Shown here: piece after piece, positions 16,817 through 24,292 of the stretch
Layout of the letters: every line of letters begins with the position of its first letter
Position numbering within the stretch: position 1 is the stretch's first letter
Source: Nitriliruptoraceae bacterium
GTDB lineage: Bacteria > Actinomycetota > Nitriliruptoria > Nitriliruptorales > Nitriliruptoraceae
Direction of reading: 5' to 3'
NCBI GenBank assembly: GCA_003565155.1
Contig: PXDB01000043.1
Location: 1-64,000, forward strand
Length of the DNA: 64,000 nucleotides
Notes under the pieces: model-generated
What the model was told of the DNA's origin: nothing
Databases searched by the model: none
What the model saw: the letters and a program-made list of their open reading frames with translations, nothing else
Made by a program: the position numbers and the translations under genes

Positions 16817-17605
16817 GTGGAGGCACGTGTCGACGGCAAGGTGGCGCTGGTCACCGGCGCCAGTCGCGGGATCGGCGAAGCCATCGCCGGGCAGCTGCTC
16901 GCCAGCGGCGCAGCAGGCGTCGTGGTCACCGGACGGCGCCCGGAGACCCTGGAGGAGGTCGCGGACCGGCTCGGTCCCGGTGCCGTCGGGGTCGCCGGCA
17001 ACGCAGCTGACCCGGAGCACGTCGATGCCGCGGTCGATGCGGCGGTGACGCGCTTCGGTCGCCTCGACCTGCTGGTCGCCAACGCCGGGACCAACCCGGG
17101 TGCCGGGCCGATGATGGACGTCGATCTCGGCGCGCTCGACCGCACCTGGGAGGTCAACCTCCGCGCGCCGCTGCTGTGGGTCCGCGGGGCCTGGCACCGA
17201 TGGATGGCCGAGCACGGCGGTGCCGTGGTCACCATCGGGTCGGTGGGCGGGATCGTGACCAGTCCCGTGCTGGGGGCCTACAACGTCTCCAAGGCGGGAC
17301 TGCACCACCTCACCCGGCAGCTGGCCCTGGAGCTGGCCCCGGGGGTGCGGGTCAACGCCGTCGCCGCGTCGGTGGTGCGTACACGGCTCTCCGAGGCGCT
17401 GTGGGCCTCCGACGAACAGGCGGCAGCGGCGATGCACCCGCTGCGCCGTCTGGGCGAACCCGCCGACGTCGCCAGGGCGGTGTCCTTCCTGCTCTCCGAC
17501 GCGGCGTCGTGGATCACCGGGGTGGTCCTGCCCGTGGACGGCGGGTTGACCGGTGCCGGTGCCAGCTACGTGGCGCCCCCGGCTGACGGCGGTCCGCACG
17601 CGTAG
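16817..17605 (+). CDS. SDR family NAD(P)-dependent oxidoreductase
   Basis: A classical short-chain dehydrogenase of 262 residues. It has the cofactor loop TGASRGIG, the NAG motif in LVANAGTNPG, a serine in TIGSVGG, and the catalytic YNVSK. GTG 16817 is preferred over ATG 16802 because GGGAGGG fits the GTG. The GRRP sequence after strand beta-2 suggests NADPH preference. Substrate unknown; a 3-oxoacyl reductase-like activity is plausible given nearby acyl-CoA genes. Convergent with the metalloprotease gene, 33 bases apart. Confidence 0.88.
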   Translation: MEARVDGKVALVTGASRGIGEAIAGQLLASGAAGVVVTGRRPETLEEVADRLGPGAVGVAGNAADPEHVDAAVDAAVTRFGRLDLLVANAGTNPGAGPMMDVDLGALDRTWEVNLRAPLLWVRGAWHRWMAEHGGAVVTIGSVGGIVTSPVLGAYNVSKAGLHHLTRQLALELAPGVRVNAVAASVVRTRLSEALWASDEQAAAAMHPLRRLGEPADVARAVSFLLSDAASWITGVVLPVDGGLTGAGASYVAPPADGGPHA

Positions 17606-17638
17606 ACCGTCTCCGGTCGGGCGGGTCGGTCCGGACGT

Positions 17639-18541
17639 CTACCCGTGGTGGTCCCTGGCTTCGGCGGGCCGCCGGACCGCGACGGGCCCGGCCGGGGGCA
17701 CGTCCCGGCAGCCGTGATCGGCGCCGACCGCAGCCAGGCCGGCGCGATCCCCGGGGCCGAGCACCACCTCGCCGTCACCGGGGAAGGTGTACATCAGCTC
17801 CGTGGGATCATCGACGTGCCCGAGGCCCACGAGGTGGGCGAGCTCGTGGAGCAGCGTGGCCCCCCACGCGTCCGAGCGATCCCCGAAGCCGGGCCGCAGG
17901 TCGTCACGGTCGGCGTTGAGCACCACCTGGCCGGTCACGTAGGTGCGATCGCCCTCGGGGCCGACCGCCACCGGGCTCGCGACGCCACGGTCGATGACGC
18001 GCAGCGGTACCCCCGGATCGCCCGGACGGGCCCAGGTGACCAGCACCGGCGCCCAGCGCTCGCCGTAGCGTTCCGGCTGGTACGGCAGCCGTGGGTCGGA
18101 CGGCGGCTCGTCCGTGCTGCCGATCAGACGCAGGTCGAGCCCCGTCGCGTCGACGATCCGCGTCAGCGCCTCCTCGAGGTCCGCACGTGCACCGGGAGGT
18201 GCGTGCCGCGGAGCGAGCACCACCTCGATGACGGAGCAGGGATCGAAGCGCACCGGGGTGCCGTCGTCGTTGCGCTCCCACACCGTGTAGCCCTCGGCCA
18301 GCGGCGCGTCCGCCACCATCGCCGTGTCCGGCGCTGCGCGCTGCGCCACGGTGGCGACCAGGGCCGCGCCAGCGACGAGGAGAACGAGGACGGCGACGGC
18401 ACCCGTCAGGAGTGTGCGTCGCAGTGCCGAGCGGTGCGGGCCGGGTCCGCGGGAGTCGGGTTCCGTGCCCGGTCCGCGGGAGCCGGGTTCCGGGCGCGGC
18501 CCGAGGGAGCCGGCTACGGAGCGTGCGTCTGCCTCGCTCAC
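17639..18541 (-). CDS. Membrane-anchored zinc metalloprotease (matrixin-like)
   Basis: A 300-residue protein with a short Arg/Pro-rich N-terminus, one transmembrane segment around residues 35-60 (LLTGAVAVLVLLVAGAALVAT) and an extracytoplasmic catalytic domain. The zinc site is HELAHLVGLGH, the extended HExxHxxGxxH of metzincins, followed by ELMY, a plausible Met-turn. GTG 18541 has GGGAGGG ten bases upstream; the track extends the ORF to 19729 through repeats and the antisense of the hydrolase, which is not credible. Substrate unknown. It is divergent from the alpha/beta hydrolase across a 432-bp repeat-containing gap. Confidence 0.8.
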   Translation of the reverse strand: MSEADARSVAGSLGPRPEPGSRGPGTEPDSRGPGPHRSALRRTLLTGAVAVLVLLVAGAALVATVAQRAAPDTAMVADAPLAEGYTVWERNDDGTPVRFDPCSVIEVVLAPRHAPPGARADLEEALTRIVDATGLDLRLIGSTDEPPSDPRLPYQPERYGERWAPVLVTWARPGDPGVPLRVIDRGVASPVAVGPEGDRTYVTGQVVLNADRDDLRPGFGDRSDAWGATLLHELAHLVGLGHVDDPTELMYTFPGDGEVVLGPGDRAGLAAVGADHGCRDVPPAGPVAVRRPAEARDHHG

Positions 18542-18670
18542 CTGCGGGGTTCCCTCCCGAGCCGCCGGGCAGGACGCTACCCCAGGTCGGCACAGGCGGC
18601 GGCGCTGTGCCGACCTGGCTCCGCCGCCCGGTGGCTGCCCGCCGTAGGTGGCCTCCCACGGCCCCTCACT

Positions 18671-18692
18671 AAAGTCTCGTATCCGAGACTTT
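18671..18692. promoter_or_regulatory. Perfect AT-rich inverted repeat, likely operator
   Basis: Arms AAAGTCTCG and CGAGACTTT are exact 9-bp inverted repeats around TATC. The element stands out as an AT-richer island in very GC-rich DNA, 130 bases upstream of the metalloprotease start and 282 upstream of the hydrolase start. It could bind a dimeric repressor or form a hairpin; no long T-run follows on either strand, so a terminator is less likely. Confidence 0.45.
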
Positions 18693-18704
18693 GACGAGGG
18701 TGCC

Positions 18705-18880
18705 GGGAGTGCGTGCTCGCGTGCGGCGCTGGGGGGGCGCGGCAGCCGGGGTGCGTGCTCACGTGCGGCGGGGCGGGCCGCGCGGCACCCGGGGTGCGTG
18801 CTCGCGTGCGGCGGGGCGGGCCGCGCGGCAGCCGCGGATGGGTGCTCGCCTCCGGCGAGGGGGGCCGCGCAGCGAGCGGG
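18705..18880. repeat. Four imperfect 42-44-bp tandem repeats
   Basis: GTGCGTGCTC recurs at 18709, 18751 and 18794, and a diverged copy near 18838, each followed by a GCGGCGGGGCGGGC-like stretch and GCGGCA. They fill the gap between the divergent metalloprotease and hydrolase genes. They are read in frame by spurious long ORFs on both strands, but no ribosome site or domain supports coding. Confidence 0.7.
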
Positions 18881-18973
18881 TCGGCAGTAGCGTCGGCGCA
18901 GGCGGCGGCGAAGGCGTCGGCGGCGGCCGACCACGCGGCGGGTCGGCGCCGCGGGACGGCGGGAGGGGAACCC

Positions 18974-19801
18974 ATGGTCGCGGACGCGACGCCGGGATGG
19001 GTGCCGGTGGAGGGCGGACGGGTCCCGGTCCTCGACATAGGGGCACGGGACGGTCGTCCGCTCGTCCTGGTCCCCGGGTTGACCGACGGTCTGGCGCCCG
19101 TGACCGCCCCGGCGGCCCAGCAGCTGTTCAGCCAGGTCCCCCTGCCCCTCGACCGCTACCGCGCGCTGGTGCTGTCCCATCCCGTGCCGGTACGCCCCGG
19201 CTGGGGCACCCAGCAGCTCGCGACGCGGCTGGCCAGCGCGCTGGCGCGGCTGCTGGACGGTCCTGCGGTGCTCGTGGCCCACTCCCTCGGGGGGATGGTC
19301 GCACAGCACCTCGCGGCGAGGTCGCCGGACATGGTGGCCGGACTGGTCCTCTCGGCCACCGCGGGGCGCGCCGACGCGCGGTTGCGTGCGGTGCTGGCGC
19401 GGTGGGATCAGTGGTTGGTCGACGGCGAGCACGACCGTTTCCACGTGGATGCCATCCGCACCTCGGTGACCGGGGCGGCACGACAGGCGCACCTCGCGAT
19501 CCACGCGGCGTCGCCACGGCCGGCGCCGACGCCCGCCGCCATCGCCCGCCACCTCGCCCTCAGTGCCGCCTGCGCCGGCCACGACGCCACCTCGGTGCTC
19601 ACGGACATCCGGGCCCCGGCGCTGGTCATGGCCGGCGGCCGGGACGAGGTGGTGGGCGCCGCGGCGACCCGGCAGCTCGCCGCGCAGCTGCCCGACAGCC
19701 ACCTCGAGGTGTTCTCCGACCTCGGGCACGGCTTCCCGGAGCAGGCGCAGGGGCCCTTCCAGGCCCGTGTCGCCCGCTTCCTCGGCGAGCTCGGATGGTG
19801 A
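18974..19801 (+). CDS. Alpha/beta hydrolase
   Basis: A 275-residue alpha/beta-fold hydrolase. The nucleophile elbow is VAHSLGGMVA, the acid is the Asp in GGRDEVV, and the base is the His in LGHGFPEQ, in canonical order. LVPGLTDG early in the chain supplies the oxyanion-hole region. ATG 18974 has GGGAGGGG six bases upstream; the tracked start at 18713 lies in the tandem repeats. An esterase or lactonase is likely; no specific substrate is visible. The following SDR begins 35 bases on. Confidence 0.85.
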   Translation: MVADATPGWVPVEGGRVPVLDIGARDGRPLVLVPGLTDGLAPVTAPAAQQLFSQVPLPLDRYRALVLSHPVPVRPGWGTQQLATRLASALARLLDGPAVLVAHSLGGMVAQHLAARSPDMVAGLVLSATAGRADARLRAVLARWDQWLVDGEHDRFHVDAIRTSVTGAARQAHLAIHAASPRPAPTPAAIARHLALSAACAGHDATSVLTDIRAPALVMAGGRDEVVGAAATRQLAAQLPDSHLEVFSDLGHGFPEQAQGPFQARVARFLGELGW

Positions 19802-19836
19802 CGGGGAGGGCGACCGCGGGCAGTAGGCTCGCGGCT

Positions 19837-20565
19837 ATGGATCACCTCATCATCGTCACCGGCGGGTCCGCGGGCATCGGTCACGCCCTGCTGGCCACGG
19901 CCCCCGAGCCCTCCCACCGCATCACCGTCAGCCGCAGGGCGGCCGACGACGTCGCCCCCGGCTTCATCGAGGCCGACCTGGCGGAGCCGCGCAGTTGGGC
20001 GCGGGTCGGGGACGTGCTCGACGCCGTCGCCACGGAGCGGGAGTGGCAGCGCATCACCCTGGTCCAGGCCGCGGGCACCCTCGCGCCGATCGGCTTCGCC
20101 GGCGAGGTCGAGCCCGGTGCCTACGAGCGCAACCTGCTGCTCAACGCCGCGGCACCCCTGGTGCTCGGCCACCGCTTCCTCGGCGCGGTCTCGCACCTGC
20201 GATGCCGCCGGGAGCTGGTGGTCCTGTCCTCGGGCGCGGCACGCAAGGACTACCCCGGCTGGTCGTCCTACTGCGCCGCCAAGGCGTCGGTGGACCGCTG
20301 GGTGAGCACCGTCGGAGCGGAGCAGCAACAGCGCGGTGGGGTGCGGGTCCTGAGCATCGCCCCCGGCGTCGTGGCCACCGGGATGCAGGAGGTGATCCGT
20401 GACACCGACGCGCGGGACTTCCCCGAGGTCGAACGCTTCCGCGCGCTGCACGCCGAGGGTGCACTGCTCGAGCCGGCGGCCGTCGCCCGCGCGCTGTGGG
20501 GGGTGCTGGACGACGAGGAGCCCTCGACGGGAGCGACCCTGGATCTCCGCGATCGCATCCGCTGA
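19837..20565 (+). CDS. SDR family oxidoreductase (benzil reductase/sepiapterin reductase-like)
   Basis: A 242-residue short-chain dehydrogenase with TGGSAGIG at the N-terminus, a degenerate VQAAGTLAP in place of NNAG, a serine in VLSSGAA, and catalytic YCAAK. The irregular NAG motif and the C-terminal part resemble the benzil reductase/sepiapterin reductase branch (compare Bacillus YueD). ATG 19837 gives a natural N-terminus; its ribosome site is weak, suggesting coupling to the upstream hydrolase. The tracked ORF beginning at 18691 is an artefact. Confidence 0.85.
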   Translation: MDHLIIVTGGSAGIGHALLATAPEPSHRITVSRRAADDVAPGFIEADLAEPRSWARVGDVLDAVATEREWQRITLVQAAGTLAPIGFAGEVEPGAYERNLLLNAAAPLVLGHRFLGAVSHLRCRRELVVLSSGAARKDYPGWSSYCAAKASVDRWVSTVGAEQQQRGGVRVLSIAPGVVATGMQEVIRDTDARDFPEVERFRALHAEGALLEPAAVARALWGVLDDEEPSTGATLDLRDRIR

Positions 20566-20610
20566 CGGGGCGCCGGTGACCCGCGCCGGCCGCGGGAGGA
20601 GGTGGGGCCG

Positions 20611-21762
20611 ATGAACGGGCCGCTGCACGGGGTACGGGTCGTCGAGGTCGCTGCCATCGGGCCGGCGCCCTACGGCGTGATGCTGCTCGCCGACCTCGGT
20701 GCCGAGGTGGTGCGGGTCGACCGCGCGTCCGCGGCCGCCGGCCAGCCCGGGGCGGAGGCCTCCATGGTCGGCGTGTCCCGCAACCGTCGTTCCATCGCCG
20801 TCGACCTGAAGCAGCCGGCGGGCGTCGAGGTGGTCCGCCGCCTCTCGGCCGCAGCGGACGTGTTCGTCGAGGGGTTCCGGCCGGGCGTGGCCGAACGGCT
20901 CGGTGTTGGCCCCGACGACCTGCGGGCGGCGCACCCCGGCCTCATCTACGCCCGTGTCACCGGGTGGGGACAGGAGGGCCCGCTGGCGCCACGGGCCGGC
21001 CACGACCTCGACTACGCGGCCGTGGCCGGGGCGCTGCACGGCATCGGACGCGCCGACACCTCACCGCCACCGCCCATCAACTACCTGGCCGACTTCGCGG
21101 GCGGTGGCGCCTTCCTCGCCATCGGTGTGCTGGCGGCGCTCGTGGAGCGGGAGCGGTCCGGGGAGGGGCAGGTCATCGACGCGGCCATGCTCGACGGCAC
21201 CGCCTCGCTGACCGCGTTCCTGCACGGGCTGCGCGGCATGGGTGCCTGGAGCACCGACCGCGGGAGCAACCTGCTGGACGGGGCCGCACCCTTCTACGAC
21301 ACCTACGCGTGCGCCGACGGGCGCTTCCTGGCGGTCGCGGCGCTCGAGCCCCAGTTCCACGCGCAGTTGTGTGCCGGGCTCGGCCTCGACGCGGCCGAGT
21401 GGCCGCAGCACGACCCGTCGCTGTGGCCGGAGCAGAAGGACCGCCTGGCGGCGCTGATCGCCACGCGGACCCGCGACGAGTGGATGGAGGTGTTCGCCGA
21501 CACCGACGCGTGCGTGGCGCCCGTGCTCGACCTCGACGAGGCCCCGGACCACCCGCACAACCAGGCGCGGGGCACCTTCACCGACGCCTTCGGACGGACC
21601 CAGCCGGCACCGGCGCCGCGGTTCTCCCGCACACCCGGCGGTGTCCACCGTCCGCCGCCCACGCCGGGCGAGCACACCGAGGAGGTCCTCAGCGCGCTCG
21701 GGTTCGACGACGACGAGCGGCGTGCACTGCGGGCGGACGGCGTGGTCGCCGGCGGGGGCTGA
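20611..21762 (+). CDS. CaiB/BaiF CoA-transferase family, alpha-methylacyl-CoA racemase
   Basis: Most likely interconverts (2R)- and (2S)-2-methylacyl-CoA, needed before beta-oxidation of branched or sterol side chains. It is 383 residues and family III-like. GHDLDYAAVAGAL contains the His and Asp equivalent to the MCR active site, and INYLADFAGGG supplies the second catalytic Asp region. ATG 20611 follows GGGAGGAGG at about eight bases; GTG 20602 is inside that ribosome site. The same window holds four acyl-CoA dehydrogenase genes and an enoyl-CoA hydratase, consistent with branched acyl-CoA degradation. Confidence 0.88.
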   Translation: MNGPLHGVRVVEVAAIGPAPYGVMLLADLGAEVVRVDRASAAAGQPGAEASMVGVSRNRRSIAVDLKQPAGVEVVRRLSAAADVFVEGFRPGVAERLGVGPDDLRAAHPGLIYARVTGWGQEGPLAPRAGHDLDYAAVAGALHGIGRADTSPPPPINYLADFAGGGAFLAIGVLAALVERERSGEGQVIDAAMLDGTASLTAFLHGLRGMGAWSTDRGSNLLDGAAPFYDTYACADGRFLAVAALEPQFHAQLCAGLGLDAAEWPQHDPSLWPEQKDRLAALIATRTRDEWMEVFADTDACVAPVLDLDEAPDHPHNQARGTFTDAFGRTQPAPAPRFSRTPGGVHRPPPTPGEHTEEVLSALGFDDDERRALRADGVVAGGG

Positions 21763-21765
21763 CCC

Positions 21766-24081
21766 TCACTCGTCCTCGTCGCCCGCCGCGTCGTCGTCAT
21801 CGGGCTCGGGTTCCGGCTCCGGTTCGGGTTCGGGCTCCGGTTCGGGTTCGGGCTCCGGTTCGGGTTCGGGTTCCGGCTCCGGTTCGGGTTCCGGGTCCTC
21901 GAGGATCTCCACGCACCGGTTGCCCTGGAAGTCGACCGGTTCGTCGAGCACCTCGGGGGTACGGCCGAACTCGTCCGGTCCGTCCGGAGCGGGGCCGTAG
22001 GCGAAGCCGTCAGGGCAGGGCTCCAGCTCCGGCTTGATCTCCACGCACGGGCGATCCTCGTCGTCGGTGATGTCCACCAGGACATCGGGGAAGAACCCGT
22101 CCGCGTCGGCCGCGGTGGGCGGATCGGCGAACTCGTAGCCCTCCGGGCAGGCGTCCTCATCCGGCTCCCCGCCCTCGAGGTCCAACGACGGCGCGGTGAA
22201 GCCCTCCACCTCGAGACCTTCGGTGGCGCGCGTCATGTAGGTGCGCCACACCGGGGCGGCGAGCTGACCGCCGGTCACGCCCTCGCCCTCGATGGGGGAG
22301 TTGTCGAGGTTGCCGAGCCACACCGTGGTGGACAGCTGGGGGATGTAGCCCGAGAACCAGACGTCGCGACCCTCGTTGGTGGTGCCGGTCTTGCCCGCGA
22401 CGGGGCGGTCGTCGAGGGCGGCTGCCTGGCCGCTACCACCGGTCACCACGCCCACCAGCACGTCGGTGACCGCACGCGCCACCTGCACGTCCATGGACTG
22501 ATCGTCGCGCGGGCCGGGGGTGTAGATGGCGCGGCCGTCGCGATCCTCGACCCGCACCACCAGGCGCGGCCGGACGTGGAAGCCTTCGGCCGCGTAGGTG
22601 CCGTAGGCGCTGGTGAGCTCCAGGGGGCTGAAGCCGTCCTGTCCCAGCGTCAGCCCCGGCAGGGGCTGCATGGTCGGACCGTCGTCCCGCTCGGTGTCGA
22701 ACACCTCGTCGGAGGCGTCGCGGGGCAGGCCCGCGCGGCGTGCCGCCTCGATGACCGCCTCGCGGCCGAGCTCCTCCTGCATCTGGACGAACACGGTGTT
22801 GGTGGAGGAAGCGGTGGCCTGGCGCACCGTCTGTTCCCCGAAGGCGGAGCCACCGAAGTTGCGGATGGTGTCCTGGCCGATCTCGAGCTCGGCGGGTGCG
22901 GTGAAGCTCGACTCCGGGGCACGGCCGGCGTCGATGAAGGCCTGGACGGTGAAGGCCTTGAAGGTGGAGCCGACCTGGCGGACCGAACGCATCGCGGTGT
23001 TGAAGGGCTGCTCGGCGATGTCCGGCCCGCCGGACAGCGCGCGGACCCCGCCGGTACGTGGGTCGATGGTGACGATCGCACCGGTGTCGGTGGGCCCGTC
23101 GGTGACGGCCTCGGTGAGGGTCTCCTGGGCGGCCCGCTGCATGGACTGGTCCAGCTCGGTGTGGATGCGCAGGCCCCGGAACAGCTCCCCCTGGGCGAAC
23201 TCCGGACGCGCCGCCAGCTCGCGGCGCACGGCGTCGAGGTAGTAGGCGTTGGGGCCGCGGTCCAGCCCGCGGCGCTCGGTGACCTCCGGTAGGCCCTCGT
23301 CGATCAGCGCGTCGGCCTCCGCCCGGGTCAGGGCACCGGTCTCGACCATCCCGTTCAGGGCGAAGCGGCGACGCTGGTCCGCCCGCTCCGGGTTCTCCAG
23401 CGGATCGAAGGCCTCCGGTGCGGCGATGATGCCGGCCATGAGCGCGGCCTGGTTGACGTCCAACGCCTCCGCGGGACGGTCGAAGAAGGCCTGGGAGGCG
23501 GCCTCGATGCCGTAGGTGCCGCGTCCCCAGTAGATCGTGTTGAGGTAGAACTCGAGGATCTCGTCCTTCTCGAAGGTCTGCTCGAGCCTGATCGCGAGCG
23601 CTGCCTCCTCGACCTTCCGGGTGTAGGTCTGGTCGGGGGTGAGCGTCGCGTTCTTGATGTACTGCTGGGTGATGGTCGAGCCACCCTGCTGGACCGAGCC
23701 GGCCCGCACGTTGGTGAACAGCGCACGGGCGATGCCGCGCAGCGAGATGCCGCGGTGCTCGTAGAAGCCACGGTCCTCCGCCGCCAGCACGGCCTGCGGC
23801 ACGTGCTCCGGCAGGGAGGCGAGGTCGATGTCCTCGCGCGCGAGCTCGCTGGCCAGGCTGCCCACCTCCTCCCCGTCGATGTCGTAGACCAGGGAGGAGC
23901 GGGCGTCGATGTCGCCGGGCAGGGGCACGCTGGAGAACACGAGGTAGAAGCCGAGCAGCCCGACCGCCGCGGCCATCGCGGCGGGGATGACCATCAGCAG
24001 CAGCAGCCAGCGCCGCCACCGGCGCCAGCCGGTGCGTTTCGGCTTCGCCGAGGCGGAGCGGGTGCTCGAGGTCCTGGCCAT
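21766..24081 (-). CDS. Class A penicillin-binding protein with C-terminal Cys modules and Glu-Pro tail
   Basis: A bifunctional glycosyltransferase/DD-transpeptidase that polymerises and cross-links peptidoglycan. After a basic cytoplasmic start and one transmembrane segment (about 22-45), the GT51 domain shows EDRGFYEHRG and GGSTITQQYIKN. The transpeptidase has SxxK in VGSTFKAF, SxN in SSTNTVF and KTG in AGKTGTT. ATG 24081, with GGAGGG eight bases upstream, replaces the tracked 24288. After the catalytic domain come two related modules, each bracketed by CPEGY/CPDGF and PCVEI/RCVEI, then about 16 Glu-Pro dipeptides and an acidic end. The tail is coded by hexanucleotide repeats. It is convergent with the racemase, 3 bases apart. 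Confidence 0.93.
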   Translation of the reverse strand: MARTSSTRSASAKPKRTGWRRWRRWLLLLMVIPAAMAAAVGLLGFYLVFSSVPLPGDIDARSSLVYDIDGEEVGSLASELAREDIDLASLPEHVPQAVLAAEDRGFYEHRGISLRGIARALFTNVRAGSVQQGGSTITQQYIKNATLTPDQTYTRKVEEAALAIRLEQTFEKDEILEFYLNTIYWGRGTYGIEAASQAFFDRPAEALDVNQAALMAGIIAAPEAFDPLENPERADQRRRFALNGMVETGALTRAEADALIDEGLPEVTERRGLDRGPNAYYLDAVRRELAARPEFAQGELFRGLRIHTELDQSMQRAAQETLTEAVTDGPTDTGAIVTIDPRTGGVRALSGGPDIAEQPFNTAMRSVRQVGSTFKAFTVQAFIDAGRAPESSFTAPAELEIGQDTIRNFGGSAFGEQTVRQATASSTNTVFVQMQEELGREAVIEAARRAGLPRDASDEVFDTERDDGPTMQPLPGLTLGQDGFSPLELTSAYGTYAAEGFHVRPRLVVRVEDRDGRAIYTPGPRDDQSMDVQVARAVTDVLVGVVTGGSGQAAALDDRPVAGKTGTTNEGRDVWFSGYIPQLSTTVWLGNLDNSPIEGEGVTGGQLAAPVWRTYMTRATEGLEVEGFTAPSLDLEGGEPDEDACPEGYEFADPPTAADADGFFPDVLVDITDDEDRPCVEIKPELEPCPDGFAYGPAPDGPDEFGRTPEVLDEPVDFQGNRCVEILEDPEPEPEPEPEPEPEPEPEPEPEPEPEPEPEPDDDDAAGDEDE
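21799..21900 (-). repeat. Hexanucleotide repeat array coding (Glu-Pro)n
   Basis: About sixteen GA(A/G)CC(C/G) hexamers in a row, partly organised as 18-base higher-order units, encode the proline-glutamate tail of the penicillin-binding protein. Such arrays often vary in copy number by slippage, which would keep the frame. Confidence 0.85.
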
Positions 24082-24213
24082 CGGCGTGTCCCTCCACTGG
24101 TGATCGGCCCGCCCGCGGGTCCCGGCACGCAACGAACCGACCCTCGAAGGTACCCCCTGTCGGCCGGCTGCTGCGGGTCTCGACCCTGTCCGCCATCCCT
24201 GGCCGACAGGCGA

Positions 24214-24242
24214 CGGGCCCGCCCTGCGAAGGAGCGGGCCCG
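24214..24242 (-). terminator. GC-rich hairpin after the FadE5-like gene
   Basis: Exact 9-bp arms CGGGCCCGC and GCGGGCCCG enclose an 11-base loop, about 50 bases past the acyl-CoA dehydrogenase stop and ahead of the PBP start, on the coding strand of both. There is no uridine tract, as is common for terminators in very GC-rich actinobacteria. Confidence 0.45.
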
Positions 24243-24292
24243 CGATCGGGACGCCGGGGTCGTACGCGTCGGCTCCGCCGACGCGCACGCCG

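Noticed and set aside
17639-19729. Metalloprotease ORF extended to 696 residues
   Set aside because: The extra N-terminus crosses tandem repeats and the antisense of the hydrolase; GTG 18541 with a ribosome site and signal anchor is better.
18691-19836. Fusion of the repeat region and hydrolase strand to the SDR at 19837
   Set aside because: The long open frame is a GC-rich artefact; both real genes have their own starts and complete domains.
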